Shown here one piece after another: positions 1-6,744 of a stretch of 37,592 nucleotides of DNA. The notes below the pieces were generated by a model. It had not been told where the DNA came from, did not search any database, and saw only the letters and a program-made list of their open reading frames with translations. Source of the stretch: Streptomyces sp. (GTDB lineage: Bacteria > Actinomycetota > Actinomycetes > Streptomycetales > Streptomycetaceae); assembly GCA_013362785.1 (NCBI GenBank), contig JABFVM010000014.1:1-37592 (forward strand), given 5' to 3'. Position 1 is the first letter of the stretch. The number at the start of each line of letters is the position of its first letter. Made by a program: the position numbers and the translations under genes.

Positions 1-635
1 GCGGCCGCACCAAGAACGCCGACCCGCTGGTGGCCCTGGCGGAGAAGGCCGTACGGGAGACGGGGGGCGCCGACGAGGCCGTACCGGAACCGGCGGTGGA
101 GCGGGTACCGGGGCCGGCGGTGGAGCCGGTACCGGGGCCGGCGGTGGAGTCGGTGGTGGAGCCCGTGCTGGAGCCGGAGTCGCCGGTCGAGAGCACGATG
201 GAGCTCCTGCTCCCGGAGCAGACGACCGACGAACCCGCGCAGACGACCGACGAACCCGCGGCCGCCGATGGCGAGGAAGCCCCCGAGGGGCCACCCGCAC
301 CCGACGACGATGGCCGCACGGGCGGTGCGGGTGGGAACAACGAACCCGCCGAGGGCGAAGCCGAGGCGGAACACGCACGCACCCCGGACGAGGACCCGCT
401 CACCGACAAGGGCCTCCCCAAGCGCACCCCGAAGATCACCGCACCGGCACAGGCCCCGCGCCAGCGGACCGGCTCCGTGGACGCCGACGCCCTGCGCCGC
501 AGGCTCGGCGGCTTCCGCAGGGGAGCGGAGGCGGGCTACCGCGACGTACAGGCGGAGATCGCCGAGCAGACGGGCCAGAACGAGGCACCGACCGAAGCAG
601 TCACGGGGGGCACCGTCGAGGAGGCAAGCAGTTGA
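1..635 (+). CDS. cvnA: Conservon sensor kinase CvnA, C-terminal tail only (5' end outside window)
   Basis: Only the last ~210 residues are present; the frame is open from base 3 and runs in from the left edge. No HATPase motif is visible, so the identification rests mainly on position directly upstream of cvnB-C-D. The visible part is a disordered acidic Pro/Glu/Ala-rich linker ending in a short basic/helical segment (ALRRRLGGFRRGAEAGYRDV near the end), which I recall as typical of the extreme C-terminus of these NIT-domain conservon kinases. In Streptomyces the CvnA kinase is membrane bound and is thought to work with CvnB, C and D in a GPCR-like signalling complex. The linker contains in-frame tandem duplications: three 24-bp units at 86-157 and two identical 21-bp units at 219-260. 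The TGA stop overlaps the TTG start of cvnB. Confidence 0.72.
   Translation, partial: GRTKNADPLVALAEKAVRETGGADEAVPEPAVERVPGPAVEPVPGPAVESVVEPVLEPESPVESTMELLLPEQTTDEPAQTTDEPAAADGEEAPEGPPAPDDDGRTGGAGGNNEPAEGEAEAEHARTPDEDPLTDKGLPKRTPKITAPAQAPRQRTGSVDADALRRRLGGFRRGAEAGYRDVQAEIAEQTGQNEAPTEAVTGGTVEEASS
86..157 (+). repeat. Three tandem 24-bp units in the cvnA tail
   Basis: Units at 86-109, 110-133 and 134-157 share the core CCGGCGGTGGAG and encode a repeated (G/E)PAVE(R/P/S)V motif. The length is a multiple of three, so copy-number change keeps the frame. Confidence 0.85.
219..260 (+). repeat. Two identical tandem 21-bp units in the cvnA tail
   Basis: Bases 219-239 and 240-260 are identical and encode QTTDEPA twice. 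This is an in-frame duplication inside the disordered linker. Confidence 0.9.
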
Positions 636-1141
636 CCGCGCCCAGTACCTTCGGACTGAGCAGTGAGGCCCGCAACCTGCATTGGTTGCTGACGAATCTG
701 GTCGAGGAGGTGCCGGGCATCCAGTCAGTGGCGGTGGTCTCCTCCGACGGCCTGCTCCTGCTCTCCTCCGACCCGAGCCGAAACGCCGAGGCCCAGACCA
801 AGGCCCAGGCCCCGCGGCCGAGAACCGGCCCCCGTGGTTCCGCCGCCGACCTCGCCACCATCGTCTCCGGCATCGGCAGCCTCACCGTCGGCGCCGCGAA
901 GCTGATGGAGTTCGGCGGGGTCAGGCACACGATGGTCGCGATGGACGAGGGCAGCCTGTTCGTCATGTCCATCAGCGACGGCTCGCTGCTCGGCGTGCAC
1001 GGCTCCGCCGACTGCGACATGAGCGTGGTGGCCTACCACATGGCGCTCTTCGTCGGCCGCGCCGGCCACGTCCTCACCCCCGAACTCCGCAGCGAGCTCC
1101 GGAAATCACTGGAGGCCGCGTCGGCAGGGAGTACCCGATGA
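632..1141 (+). CDS. cvnB: Roadblock/LC7 domain protein CvnB
   Basis: 169 residues, the normal size for CvnB. The start is TTG at 632, chosen because GAGGAGG lies about 7 bases upstream and the codon overlaps the cvnA stop (TTGA). The N-terminal part (LHWLLTNLVEEVPGIQSVAVVSSDGLLLL) and the central part (LATIVSGIGSLTVGAAKLME ... HTMVAMDEGSLFVMSISDGSLLGV) match the Roadblock/LC7 (MglB-like) fold. Known family role: a scaffold or GTPase regulator that binds the CvnD-type small GTPase. The stop overlaps the cvnC start by ATGA, implying translational coupling. A variable Arg/Lys/Pro loop (about residues 52-72) is inserted after the second strand. Confidence 0.93.
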   Translation: MTAPSTFGLSSEARNLHWLLTNLVEEVPGIQSVAVVSSDGLLLLSSDPSRNAEAQTKAQAPRPRTGPRGSAADLATIVSGIGSLTVGAAKLMEFGGVRHTMVAMDEGSLFVMSISDGSLLGVHGSADCDMSVVAYHMALFVGRAGHVLTPELRSELRKSLEAASAGSTR

Positions 1142-1566
1142 GCAACGCCCCGAAGAACAAGCCCCAGCTCCCCGTCCGCGGCGGCGACCGCAAGGCGGCC
1201 CGCGTCCGCCCCTACTCGCTCACCGGCGGCCGTACCCGCTTCGGTCATGTCCTGCTCGTCGAGACGTTCGTCAGCAGCACCGCCGCGCTGGAGGCCGCCG
1301 AGGAGCGCAAGGAACTGACGAATGGTTCCCTCAACACCCGGGTGATGCCGGAGATGCGGGCCATCGTCGAACTGTGCCGCCGGATGCGCACGGTGGCCGA
1401 GATCGCCGCGCTGCTGAAGATGCCGCTCGGCGTGGTCCGCGTCCTGATCAGCGACCTCGCGGACCAGGGAAAGATCCGTGTGTACGGCACGGGAACCGGC
1501 CACGGCACGGGCCGGCCCGACCGCGCTCTGCTCGAAAGGGTGCTGAGTGGACTCCGTCGTCTCTGA
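1138..1566 (+). CDS. cvnC: DUF742 protein CvnC
   Basis: 142 residues from the ATG that overlaps the cvnB stop. The N-terminus is basic; then RVRPYSLTGGRTRFGHVLLVETFV is the characteristic opening of DUF742. The C-terminal half (IVELCRRMRTVAEIAALLKMPLGVVRVLISDLADQGKI) reads as a winged-helix-like fold. Function is unknown beyond membership in the conservon complex with CvnA, B and D. The 3' end overlaps the cvnD start by 20 bases. The longer frame reading through from base 682 is rejected because its upstream part is out of frame with cvnB codons and has no ribosome binding site. Confidence 0.93.
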   Translation: MSNAPKNKPQLPVRGGDRKAARVRPYSLTGGRTRFGHVLLVETFVSSTAALEAAEERKELTNGSLNTRVMPEMRAIVELCRRMRTVAEIAALLKMPLGVVRVLISDLADQGKIRVYGTGTGHGTGRPDRALLERVLSGLRRL

Positions 1567-2158
1567 AGTCACCGATGACCACCTGCGGTCCTGGCAGACG
1601 GACCGCACCCGGGCCCCCATCGCCACGAAGATAGTCGTGGCGGGCGGCTTCGGCGTCGGCAAGACCACGCTGGTCACCGCGGTCTCGGAGATCACGCCCC
1701 TGCAGACCGAGGCGCTGATGACCGAGGCGAGCGAGGAGACCGACGACCTCACCTCGACGCCCGGCAAGCTGACCACCACCGTGGCCATGGACTTCGGCCG
1801 CATCACGCTCGACGACGACCTGGTGCTCTACCTGTTCGGCACGCCGGGCCAGCAGCGGTTCTGGTTCATGTGGGACGACCTGGTGCGCGGCGCCATCGGC
1901 GCGGTCGTCCTCGCGGACACCAGGCGGCTGAAGGACTGCTTCCCCGCACTGGACTACTTCGAGAGCTGCGGGTTGCCGTACGTGGTGGCGGTCAACCACT
2001 TCGACGGCAGTGAGCGCTTCGAACCGGAGGACGTGCGCGAGGCGTTGACGATCCCCTCGCACATACCTGTAATGATCATGGACGCTCGGCGTCGGATCTC
2101 GGCCATCGAGACCCTGCTGTCCCTCGTCGGCCACGCACTGGACGTCACCCCCGAGTAG
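1547..2158 (+). CDS. cvnD: Small Ras-like GTPase CvnD
   Basis: 203 residues, GTG start. The P-loop GGFGVGKTT is at residues 33-41. The switch II/G3 equivalent is LFGTPGQQRF, and the G4 equivalent is NHFDG in place of NKxD, as in other CvnD/MglA-like GTPases. The C-terminal ISAIETLLSLVGHAL helix is also typical. It is expected to cycle between GTP and GDP forms and to partner with CvnB. The 20-base overlap with cvnC and the tight order A-B-C-D indicate one operon. The next gene begins 39 bases downstream on the same strand and may be co-transcribed. Confidence 0.95.
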   Translation: MDSVVSEVTDDHLRSWQTDRTRAPIATKIVVAGGFGVGKTTLVTAVSEITPLQTEALMTEASEETDDLTSTPGKLTTTVAMDFGRITLDDDLVLYLFGTPGQQRFWFMWDDLVRGAIGAVVLADTRRLKDCFPALDYFESCGLPYVVAVNHFDGSERFEPEDVREALTIPSHIPVMIMDARRRISAIETLLSLVGHALDVTPE

Positions 2159-2197
2159 TCCCCGTAGTCCCCGATCCCCGTAGGAGACGTCACCCGC

Positions 2198-3451
2198 ATG
2201 CGGAAGATACTCGTCGTCGGAGCCGGCCAGTCCGGACTCCAGCTCGCCCTCGGACTCCAGTCGCACGGGTACGAGGTCACCCTGATGTCCAACCGGACGG
2301 CGGACGAGATCCGCTCCGGGCGGGTCATGTCCACGCAGTGCATGTTCCACACGGCCCTGCAGCACGAGCGCGATCTCCAGCTGAACTTCTGGGAGTCCCA
2401 GGCCCCGAGGATCGAGGGACTCGGCGTCTCCGTGGCGGCCCCCGGCTCCTGGGGCGAGGGTCCGGCGGCCCGGGCGATCGACTGGGTGGGGCGTCTCGAC
2501 GGGTTCGCGCAGTCGGTCGACCAGCGGGTGAAGATGGCCGGCTGGATGGAGACGTTCGCACAGCGCGGCGGACAGCTGGTCATCCACGGCGCGGCCGTCG
2601 GCGACCTCGACTACTTCTCCCGTGCGTACGACCTGGTGCTGCTCTCGGCGGGCAAGGGCGAGCTCGTCCAGATGTTCGAGCGAGACCCGGAGCGCTCCCC
2701 GTACAGCCAGCCGCAGCGGGCACTCGCCGTGTCGTACGTCCACGGTCTGGGCCCGCGTCCGGAGCACCCGGACAGGGAGGCCGTCCGCTGCAACCTCGTC
2801 CCCGGCGTCGGCGAGCTGTTCATCATGCCGACCCTGACGACGTCCGGGCGCGCCGACATCCTGTTCTGGGAGGGCATCCCCGGCGGGCCGCTCGATGTCT
2901 TCGACGGGGTCAAGGACCCGGCGGAGCACCTCTCCCTGACCCTGGCGCTCATGGAGAAGTACACGCCGTGGGAGCACGCGAGGGCCACCAAGGTCGAGCT
3001 CACGGACGCGGGCGGCGTGCTGAGCGGGCGGTACGCGCCGACCGTGCGCAACCCCGTCGGCCGGCTCCCCGGCGGCGGGCTGGTGCTGGGCGTGGCGGAC
3101 GTCGTCGTGGCGAACGACCCGATCACCGGGCAGGGCTCCAACTCCGCGTCCAAGTGCGCGGCCGCGTATCTCGCGTCGATCCTCGAACGCGGGGACAAGG
3201 AGTTCGACGAGGAGTGGATGCGCGGCACGTTCGACCGGTACTGGGACACCGCGCAGCACGTCACCAAGTGGACGAACGCCATGCTGGCGCCGCCGCCGGA
3301 GCACATCCTGGGCCTCATCGGCGCGGCCGGTCAGCTGCCGCCCGTCGCCGACCGGTTCGCCAACGGGTTCAACGACCCGGCCGACTTCGAGAACTACTTC
3401 TACGATCCGGAGAAGACCGCGGCTTATCTGGCCGAGGTTTCTGGCTCCTGA
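2198..3451 (+). CDS. Styrene/indole monooxygenase-like FAD oxidoreductase (StyA family)
   Basis: 417 residues, about the length of StyA. The N-terminal dinucleotide-binding motif VVGAGQSGLQLALGL (residues 6-20) is the GxGxxG Rossmann fingerprint for FAD. The following SNRTADEIRSGRVMSTQCMFH segment is characteristic of the StyA/IndA group. ANDPITGQGSNSASKCA (about residues 306-322) is the second flavin-contact region. Family role: two-component epoxidation or hydroxylation of alkenes or indole using FADH2 from a separate reductase (StyB). No reductase gene is in the window. GGAG precedes the ATG. It sits directly behind the conservon, so co-expression is likely; substrate unknown. Its last 83 bases overlap the convergent NlpC/P60 gene. 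Confidence 0.88.
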   Translation: MRKILVVGAGQSGLQLALGLQSHGYEVTLMSNRTADEIRSGRVMSTQCMFHTALQHERDLQLNFWESQAPRIEGLGVSVAAPGSWGEGPAARAIDWVGRLDGFAQSVDQRVKMAGWMETFAQRGGQLVIHGAAVGDLDYFSRAYDLVLLSAGKGELVQMFERDPERSPYSQPQRALAVSYVHGLGPRPEHPDREAVRCNLVPGVGELFIMPTLTTSGRADILFWEGIPGGPLDVFDGVKDPAEHLSLTLALMEKYTPWEHARATKVELTDAGGVLSGRYAPTVRNPVGRLPGGGLVLGVADVVVANDPITGQGSNSASKCAAAYLASILERGDKEFDEEWMRGTFDRYWDTAQHVTKWTNAMLAPPPEHILGLIGAAGQLPPVADRFANGFNDPADFENYFYDPEKTAAYLAEVSGS

Positions 3452-4490
3452 CCTTCGGACGTACGGCGCCCAGCACCGGGTTCGACGCGATCGGGGAGAT
3501 CTTGACCTTCTCGCCGGTGCGGGGCGCCTGGATCACCTTGCCCTTGCCGAGGTACATGGCCACATGGGTGGCGTCCGGGAAGTAGACGACCAGGTCACCG
3601 GGGCGCAGTTCGGTCAGCGGGACATGGTCGAGCCGCGCCCACTGCTCCTGGCTGGTGCGTGGGATACGGGTCCCCGCGTGCGCCCAGGCCTTGGACGTCA
3701 GCCCTGAGCAGTCGTACGTCCTGGGGCCCTCGGCACCCCACTCGTACGGCTTTCCCAACTGCCGTTTGGCGTAGCGCATGGCCCGTTTCGCGACGCGGGA
3801 GGGCTTGTGGTCGTCCTTGGCGAGGGCGCCGGAGGCGATGAACGCCCGCTGGGCCTTCACTGTTTCCTGCTTCTCGAACTCGGCCAGGGACGTGAGCTGT
3901 TCGGCCGTCAGCGAGGCGAGGAGTTCCTCCACCTTCCGCAGCCGCTTCTGTACGGCGTCCCGGTCCTTCTTCTGCCGTTCGGCGAGGGCGAGTTGCCGGT
4001 CCAGGGCCTCGCGGGCCTTGTGGGCCAGCTCGTCGGCCTTGCGCTCGGTGCCGGTCAGCCGGCCCACCGACTCGGCGCGCTCGCGGGCCAGCCGGTTGAT
4101 GACATGGCCCTGGTCCAGGGCGTGCTGGGGGTCATGGGCCAGGAGCAGGCGTACGTACGGGGAGATGCCGGTGGTGTTCTGGTACTGCTGCCTGGCCAGC
4201 CGGCCGGCCCGGCCCCGGCTGGCGTGCAGGGAGAGACGGGCGAGGGCCAGGGCGGTGTCCAGCCGGGTCACCTCGGTGCGCTGCTTCTCCAGTTTTTCCT
4301 CGGTGGCGTTGTAGGCCTCCGTGGCCTGCTCGGTCTCGCGGTACAGACGCTGAAGGTCTGTCAGAAGGGCGGCCGTGGATCTCTCTTGGGGTTCGGGGGC
4401 CTCGGGTGCCGCCAGGGCGGGAGTCGTCGGGGCGAGGATGGCGGCCGACACGGTCGCCGTACACGCGAGACGCAGAATCCTTCCTGACAC
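3369..4490 (-). CDS. Secreted NlpC/P60 peptidoglycan hydrolase with coiled-coil N-terminus
   Basis: 373 residues from GTG at 4490, chosen because GGAGG lies 7 bases upstream and the protein then opens with a Sec signal peptide (ILRLACTATVSAAILAPTTPALA). An upstream in-frame start at 4646 would bury the signal. A long charged coiled coil (about residues 35-230) precedes the NlpC/P60 domain: YDCSGL supplies the catalytic Cys, PGDLVVYF and THVAMYLG supply the catalytic His region, and VLGAVRP ends the fold. Expected to cut D-Glu/Dpm-type cross-peptides in cell-wall growth or spore formation. The architecture resembles RipA/Swl-type hydrolases. The C-terminal basic tail (RSSPDRRSSSRSRPGR) is encoded antisense to the flavoprotein gene, so it may be a read-through extension. 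Confidence 0.92.
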   Translation of the reverse strand: MSGRILRLACTATVSAAILAPTTPALAAPEAPEPQERSTAALLTDLQRLYRETEQATEAYNATEEKLEKQRTEVTRLDTALALARLSLHASRGRAGRLARQQYQNTTGISPYVRLLLAHDPQHALDQGHVINRLARERAESVGRLTGTERKADELAHKAREALDRQLALAERQKKDRDAVQKRLRKVEELLASLTAEQLTSLAEFEKQETVKAQRAFIASGALAKDDHKPSRVAKRAMRYAKRQLGKPYEWGAEGPRTYDCSGLTSKAWAHAGTRIPRTSQEQWARLDHVPLTELRPGDLVVYFPDATHVAMYLGKGKVIQAPRTGEKVKISPIASNPVLGAVRPKVRSQKPRPDKPRSSPDRRSSSRSRPGR

Positions 4491-4504
4491 GTCATCACCT
4501 CCGG

Positions 4505-4528
4505 TGCGGAGAGGCTCTCTGCTCCGCA
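4505..4528 (-). promoter_or_regulatory. 5'-leader hairpin before the NlpC/P60 gene
   Basis: Perfect 7-bp inverted repeat TGCGGAG / CTCCGCA with a 10-base loop. It ends two bases before the ribosome binding site (complement of 4498-4502). In mRNA it could modulate access to the start. The leader (~100 bases) is too short for me to recognise a ydaO-type riboswitch. Confidence 0.5.
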
Positions 4529-4591
4529 TCAGAGCTTTAGACGTGGACGCCGGGTTCACCGGCCGGTTGTGCGCGGTCCGGCGTAACTTCG

Positions 4592-4927
4592 TCACCCGTC
4601 CGAGTCGTCCGGCTTGCCTCGCGGCGCGGCGTCCGGCTTGGACCACGGCCAGTTCGGCCGGCGGCTCTGCCTGCCCGCGCCCTTCTCGCCCTCGGGGGCG
4701 TACTCGTACTTCCAGCGCCGGCTCAGGCCCGTGCGACTGCCCGGTGTGCGGGGCACGCGGAGGTAGACCAGGACCGTGGGCGGGCCGCCCTGCGGGTCGG
4801 GGACGGGGATGCGGTACGTCTTGGGCGGGTGGCCGGTGATGCCCAGCAGCACGGGCAGTACCCGGCCGTCCATGGGGCCGCCCTCGAACGGGGTGTCTTC
4901 GCTCTTCACGGCACCAGTGTCAGCCAT
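4592..4927 (-). CDS. Small conserved hypothetical protein
   Basis: 111 residues. It starts with ATG at 4927 inside the last codons of the upstream TetR gene (8-base overlap), which indicates coupling. The sequence has a compact beta-rich part (GRVLPVLLGITGHPPKTYRI, then VLVYLRVPRT) followed by a charged, Pro/Arg-rich C-terminus (RRWKYEYAPEGEKG). No catalytic motif, signal peptide or membrane segment is visible, and I do not recognise a characterised family. I believe similar proteins occur widely in Streptomyces. It may be co-transcribed with the TetR gene. Confidence 0.72.
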   Translation of the reverse strand: MADTGAVKSEDTPFEGGPMDGRVLPVLLGITGHPPKTYRIPVPDPQGGPPTVLVYLRVPRTPGSRTGLSRRWKYEYAPEGEKGAGRQSRRPNWPWSKPDAAPRGKPDDSDG

Positions 4928-5573
4928 CCGCCGAGAGCTTCTCGGCCAGCGCGGCGGTCTGGGGGTCCCGGGTCGCGGTGACCGAGAGGACGGCGATGAA
5001 CTGCTCGACCAGCCAGTCCCGCAGTTCCTCGACCGGTGGCTGCTTGTCCTCGTCGAGCCAGATCAGCGAGGCCGCCTCGACCGCGGTGATCCACATCCGC
5101 ACGGTCATACGCAGCCTCAGGCCGGGTTCGGTGATCTCCAGGTGGCTGAGGATGTGCTCGGCGGCGGCGCGGCGTACGCCGTCGACGATGGCGGTCGTAC
5201 GGGAGGTCTCCACGACGCTGCCGCCCTGGAGCAGGGCGCTGAAACCGGCGTCGTGCTGGTCGACGAAGGTGAGGTAGCGGTCGAGGGCGCGGGAGAGGCG
5301 GGGGAGGAGGGGGCCCTCGCGGGGTTCGTCGAAGCAGTGCTGTAGTTCTTCGGCGGCCGAGCGCAGGGCGGCCTCGTAGAGCTGTTGCTTGCCGCCGGGG
5401 AAGTAGCGGTACACGAGGGGACGCGACACTCCGGCCGCCTCTGCCACGTCGTCCAGGGACACGTCCTCGGGGACGCGGTGGGCGAAGAGGGTGAGGGCGG
5501 CGTCGAGGAGCTGACTGCGGCGTTCCTCGACGCTGAGCCGACGGTAGGCGGGGGTAGGAGCGGCAGGGGGCAT
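4920..5573 (-). CDS. TetR family transcriptional regulator
   Basis: 217 residues from ATG at 5573. Residues 11-60 form the N-terminal DNA-binding domain: SVEERRSQLLDAALTLFA, then the helix-turn-helix VSLDDVAEAAGVSRPLVYRYF. The rest is an all-helical ligand/dimer domain. An earlier in-frame start would add about 120 residues of Pro/Arg-rich sequence and is rejected. It lies 107 bases downstream of the AurF-like gene on the same strand and is the only regulator near the two diiron genes, so local control of that module is a reasonable inference. Its ligand is unknown. It overlaps the next small gene by 8 bases. Confidence 0.92.
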   Translation of the reverse strand: MPPAAPTPAYRRLSVEERRSQLLDAALTLFAHRVPEDVSLDDVAEAAGVSRPLVYRYFPGGKQQLYEAALRSAAEELQHCFDEPREGPLLPRLSRALDRYLTFVDQHDAGFSALLQGGSVVETSRTTAIVDGVRRAAAEHILSHLEITEPGLRLRMTVRMWITAVEAASLIWLDEDKQPPVEELRDWLVEQFIAVLSVTATRDPQTAALAEKLSADG

Positions 5574-5638
5574 GGGCAGAAGCCTAGTCGCCGTGGGGGT
5601 TCTGGGATCTGGCGGCTGCGGGCTCGTCGTGGCTGATC

Positions 5639-5658
5639 GCGCAGTTCCCCGCGCCCCT
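5639..5658 (+). repeat. Dispersed 20-bp intergenic repeat, copy 1
   Basis: GCGCAGTTCCCCGCGCCCCT lies between the AurF-like and TetR genes. Identical cores occur at 19951-19970 and, reversed, at 14047-14066. I recall this as a very common Streptomyces intergenic element. It is followed by TTTT. Confidence 0.85.
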
Positions 5659-5680
5659 TTTAGGTCGGCATGCGCCCCCT

Positions 5681-6619
5681 TTACGCCAAGAGGCCGGACG
5701 ACCTCCACAGGCGGCGGCCCACTCCTCGCAGTACGCCTATGTCGTCCAGGAAGTCCGTCAGCCTCTTCGCGCCCGTCTGCATGATCTCCCGGCGATGGCC
5801 GCTCGCCTTCACCTGGGCCATGGCCTCCCGTTTGTCCAGGCCCACGTTCGTGTAGACCTCGGGGTTCACGAAGGCCACCGAGAACACGCGGGCGAACTCG
5901 CCGGAGGTGACGCGGGTGAACTCCTGGGACCACCTCGGCGCCGTCACCATCTGGCGGCGCAGTTCCTCACGGGCGTAGCGGACGTGGCGGGCCTCCTCGA
6001 CGACGTGGATGCGGGTGACGCCACGGATCAGGGGCTGGACGCGCTCGTCCGGGAAGGTCAGCCGCTGCATCCAGTCGAGGACCTCCTCGCCGAGGAGGGT
6101 GGCCGTGAAGGAGCCGGGGGTGGTCGAGATTGTCTTGAACAGGCGCCCCAGGTTCTGGTGGACCCGGGCCACCGGGTACCAGGGCGTCCCGCCGTGGGAT
6201 ATCAGGCGGGCGAACATCTTGGAGTGGCGGCACTCGTCCTCGATCTCGGTCAGCGCGTACCGCACATGCGCACTCGTCGCCGCCTTGTCGTAGATGTGGC
6301 GGACCAGCAGCTGCATGAGGATGATCTCGAACCAGATGCCGAGGGAGGCGAGGGCGGCGGCCTCGTGCTGGGAGAGGAGGATGCGCTGTTCCTCGCTCAT
6401 CCGCTTCCACAGGGGCGTGTCGTAGAGCGAGACCAGCTCCGGGGGCCAGAACCACATGCCCTCCTCGAAGGGCGCCTCCCAGTCCAGCTCCTTGTCGGGG
6501 TCGAAGGAGTGCTTGGCGGAGGAGGCGAGGAGGCGTTCGGCCACTTGCTCCCGGTCCTTGAGCAGGCCGAGTGCGTCGCGCAGTCCGTCCAGCGCGTCGG
6601 CTTCCGTCAGGGTCGTCAT
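5681..6619 (-). CDS. AurF-like diiron oxygenase (p-aminobenzoate N-oxygenase family)
   Basis: 312 residues, ATG start. The candidate diiron ligands reproduce the AurF pattern: E98, then E129-C-R-H132 (ExxH), an E178/E179 pair, and H205-xxx-E209-xx-H212. I recall AurF ligands as E101, E136/H139, E196, H223/E227/H230, so the spacings agree closely. AurF oxidises arylamines to nitro groups using a dinuclear iron centre; others in the family oxidise different amines or carbons, so the substrate here is open. It is transcribed away from a second diiron protein gene (start 6745), sharing a 125-base divergent control region, with a TetR gene downstream. It is probably cytoplasmic. Confidence 0.9.
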   Translation of the reverse strand: MTTLTEADALDGLRDALGLLKDREQVAERLLASSAKHSFDPDKELDWEAPFEEGMWFWPPELVSLYDTPLWKRMSEEQRILLSQHEAAALASLGIWFEIILMQLLVRHIYDKAATSAHVRYALTEIEDECRHSKMFARLISHGGTPWYPVARVHQNLGRLFKTISTTPGSFTATLLGEEVLDWMQRLTFPDERVQPLIRGVTRIHVVEEARHVRYAREELRRQMVTAPRWSQEFTRVTSGEFARVFSVAFVNPEVYTNVGLDKREAMAQVKASGHRREIMQTGAKRLTDFLDDIGVLRGVGRRLWRSSGLLA

Positions 6620-6659
6620 CGGTCCCTCACCTCGTTACCGGGGGTACGTAGTCCGCGTC

Positions 6660-6690
6660 TTATGAGACTGCCTGTCAGCAAGCTCGTCAA
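6660..6690 (-). promoter_or_regulatory. Possible promoter and operator-like palindrome for the AurF-like gene
   Basis: On the minus strand TTGACG (6690-6685) is followed after 19 bases by TCATAA (6665-6660). The imperfect inverted repeat TGAGACTGCCTGTCA (6663-6677) sits in the spacer and -10 region and could be a TetR site. This is weak evidence from spacing alone. Confidence 0.35.
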
Positions 6691-6744
6691 TCCCTCGCGC
6701 AAGACTTGTTGACCCCGCGTCTACTACGTGTGAGCCTGCCGGAC

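Noticed and set aside
4491..4591. c-di-AMP (ydaO) riboswitch before the NlpC/P60 gene
   Set aside because: The gap to the upstream gene is about 100 bases and I could not find the conserved core; only a simple hairpin is supported.
5574..5933. N-terminal extension of the TetR protein by ~120 residues
   Set aside because: The extension is Pro/Arg/Gly-rich, runs through the dispersed intergenic repeat and into the AurF-like gene, and lacks a ribosome binding site.
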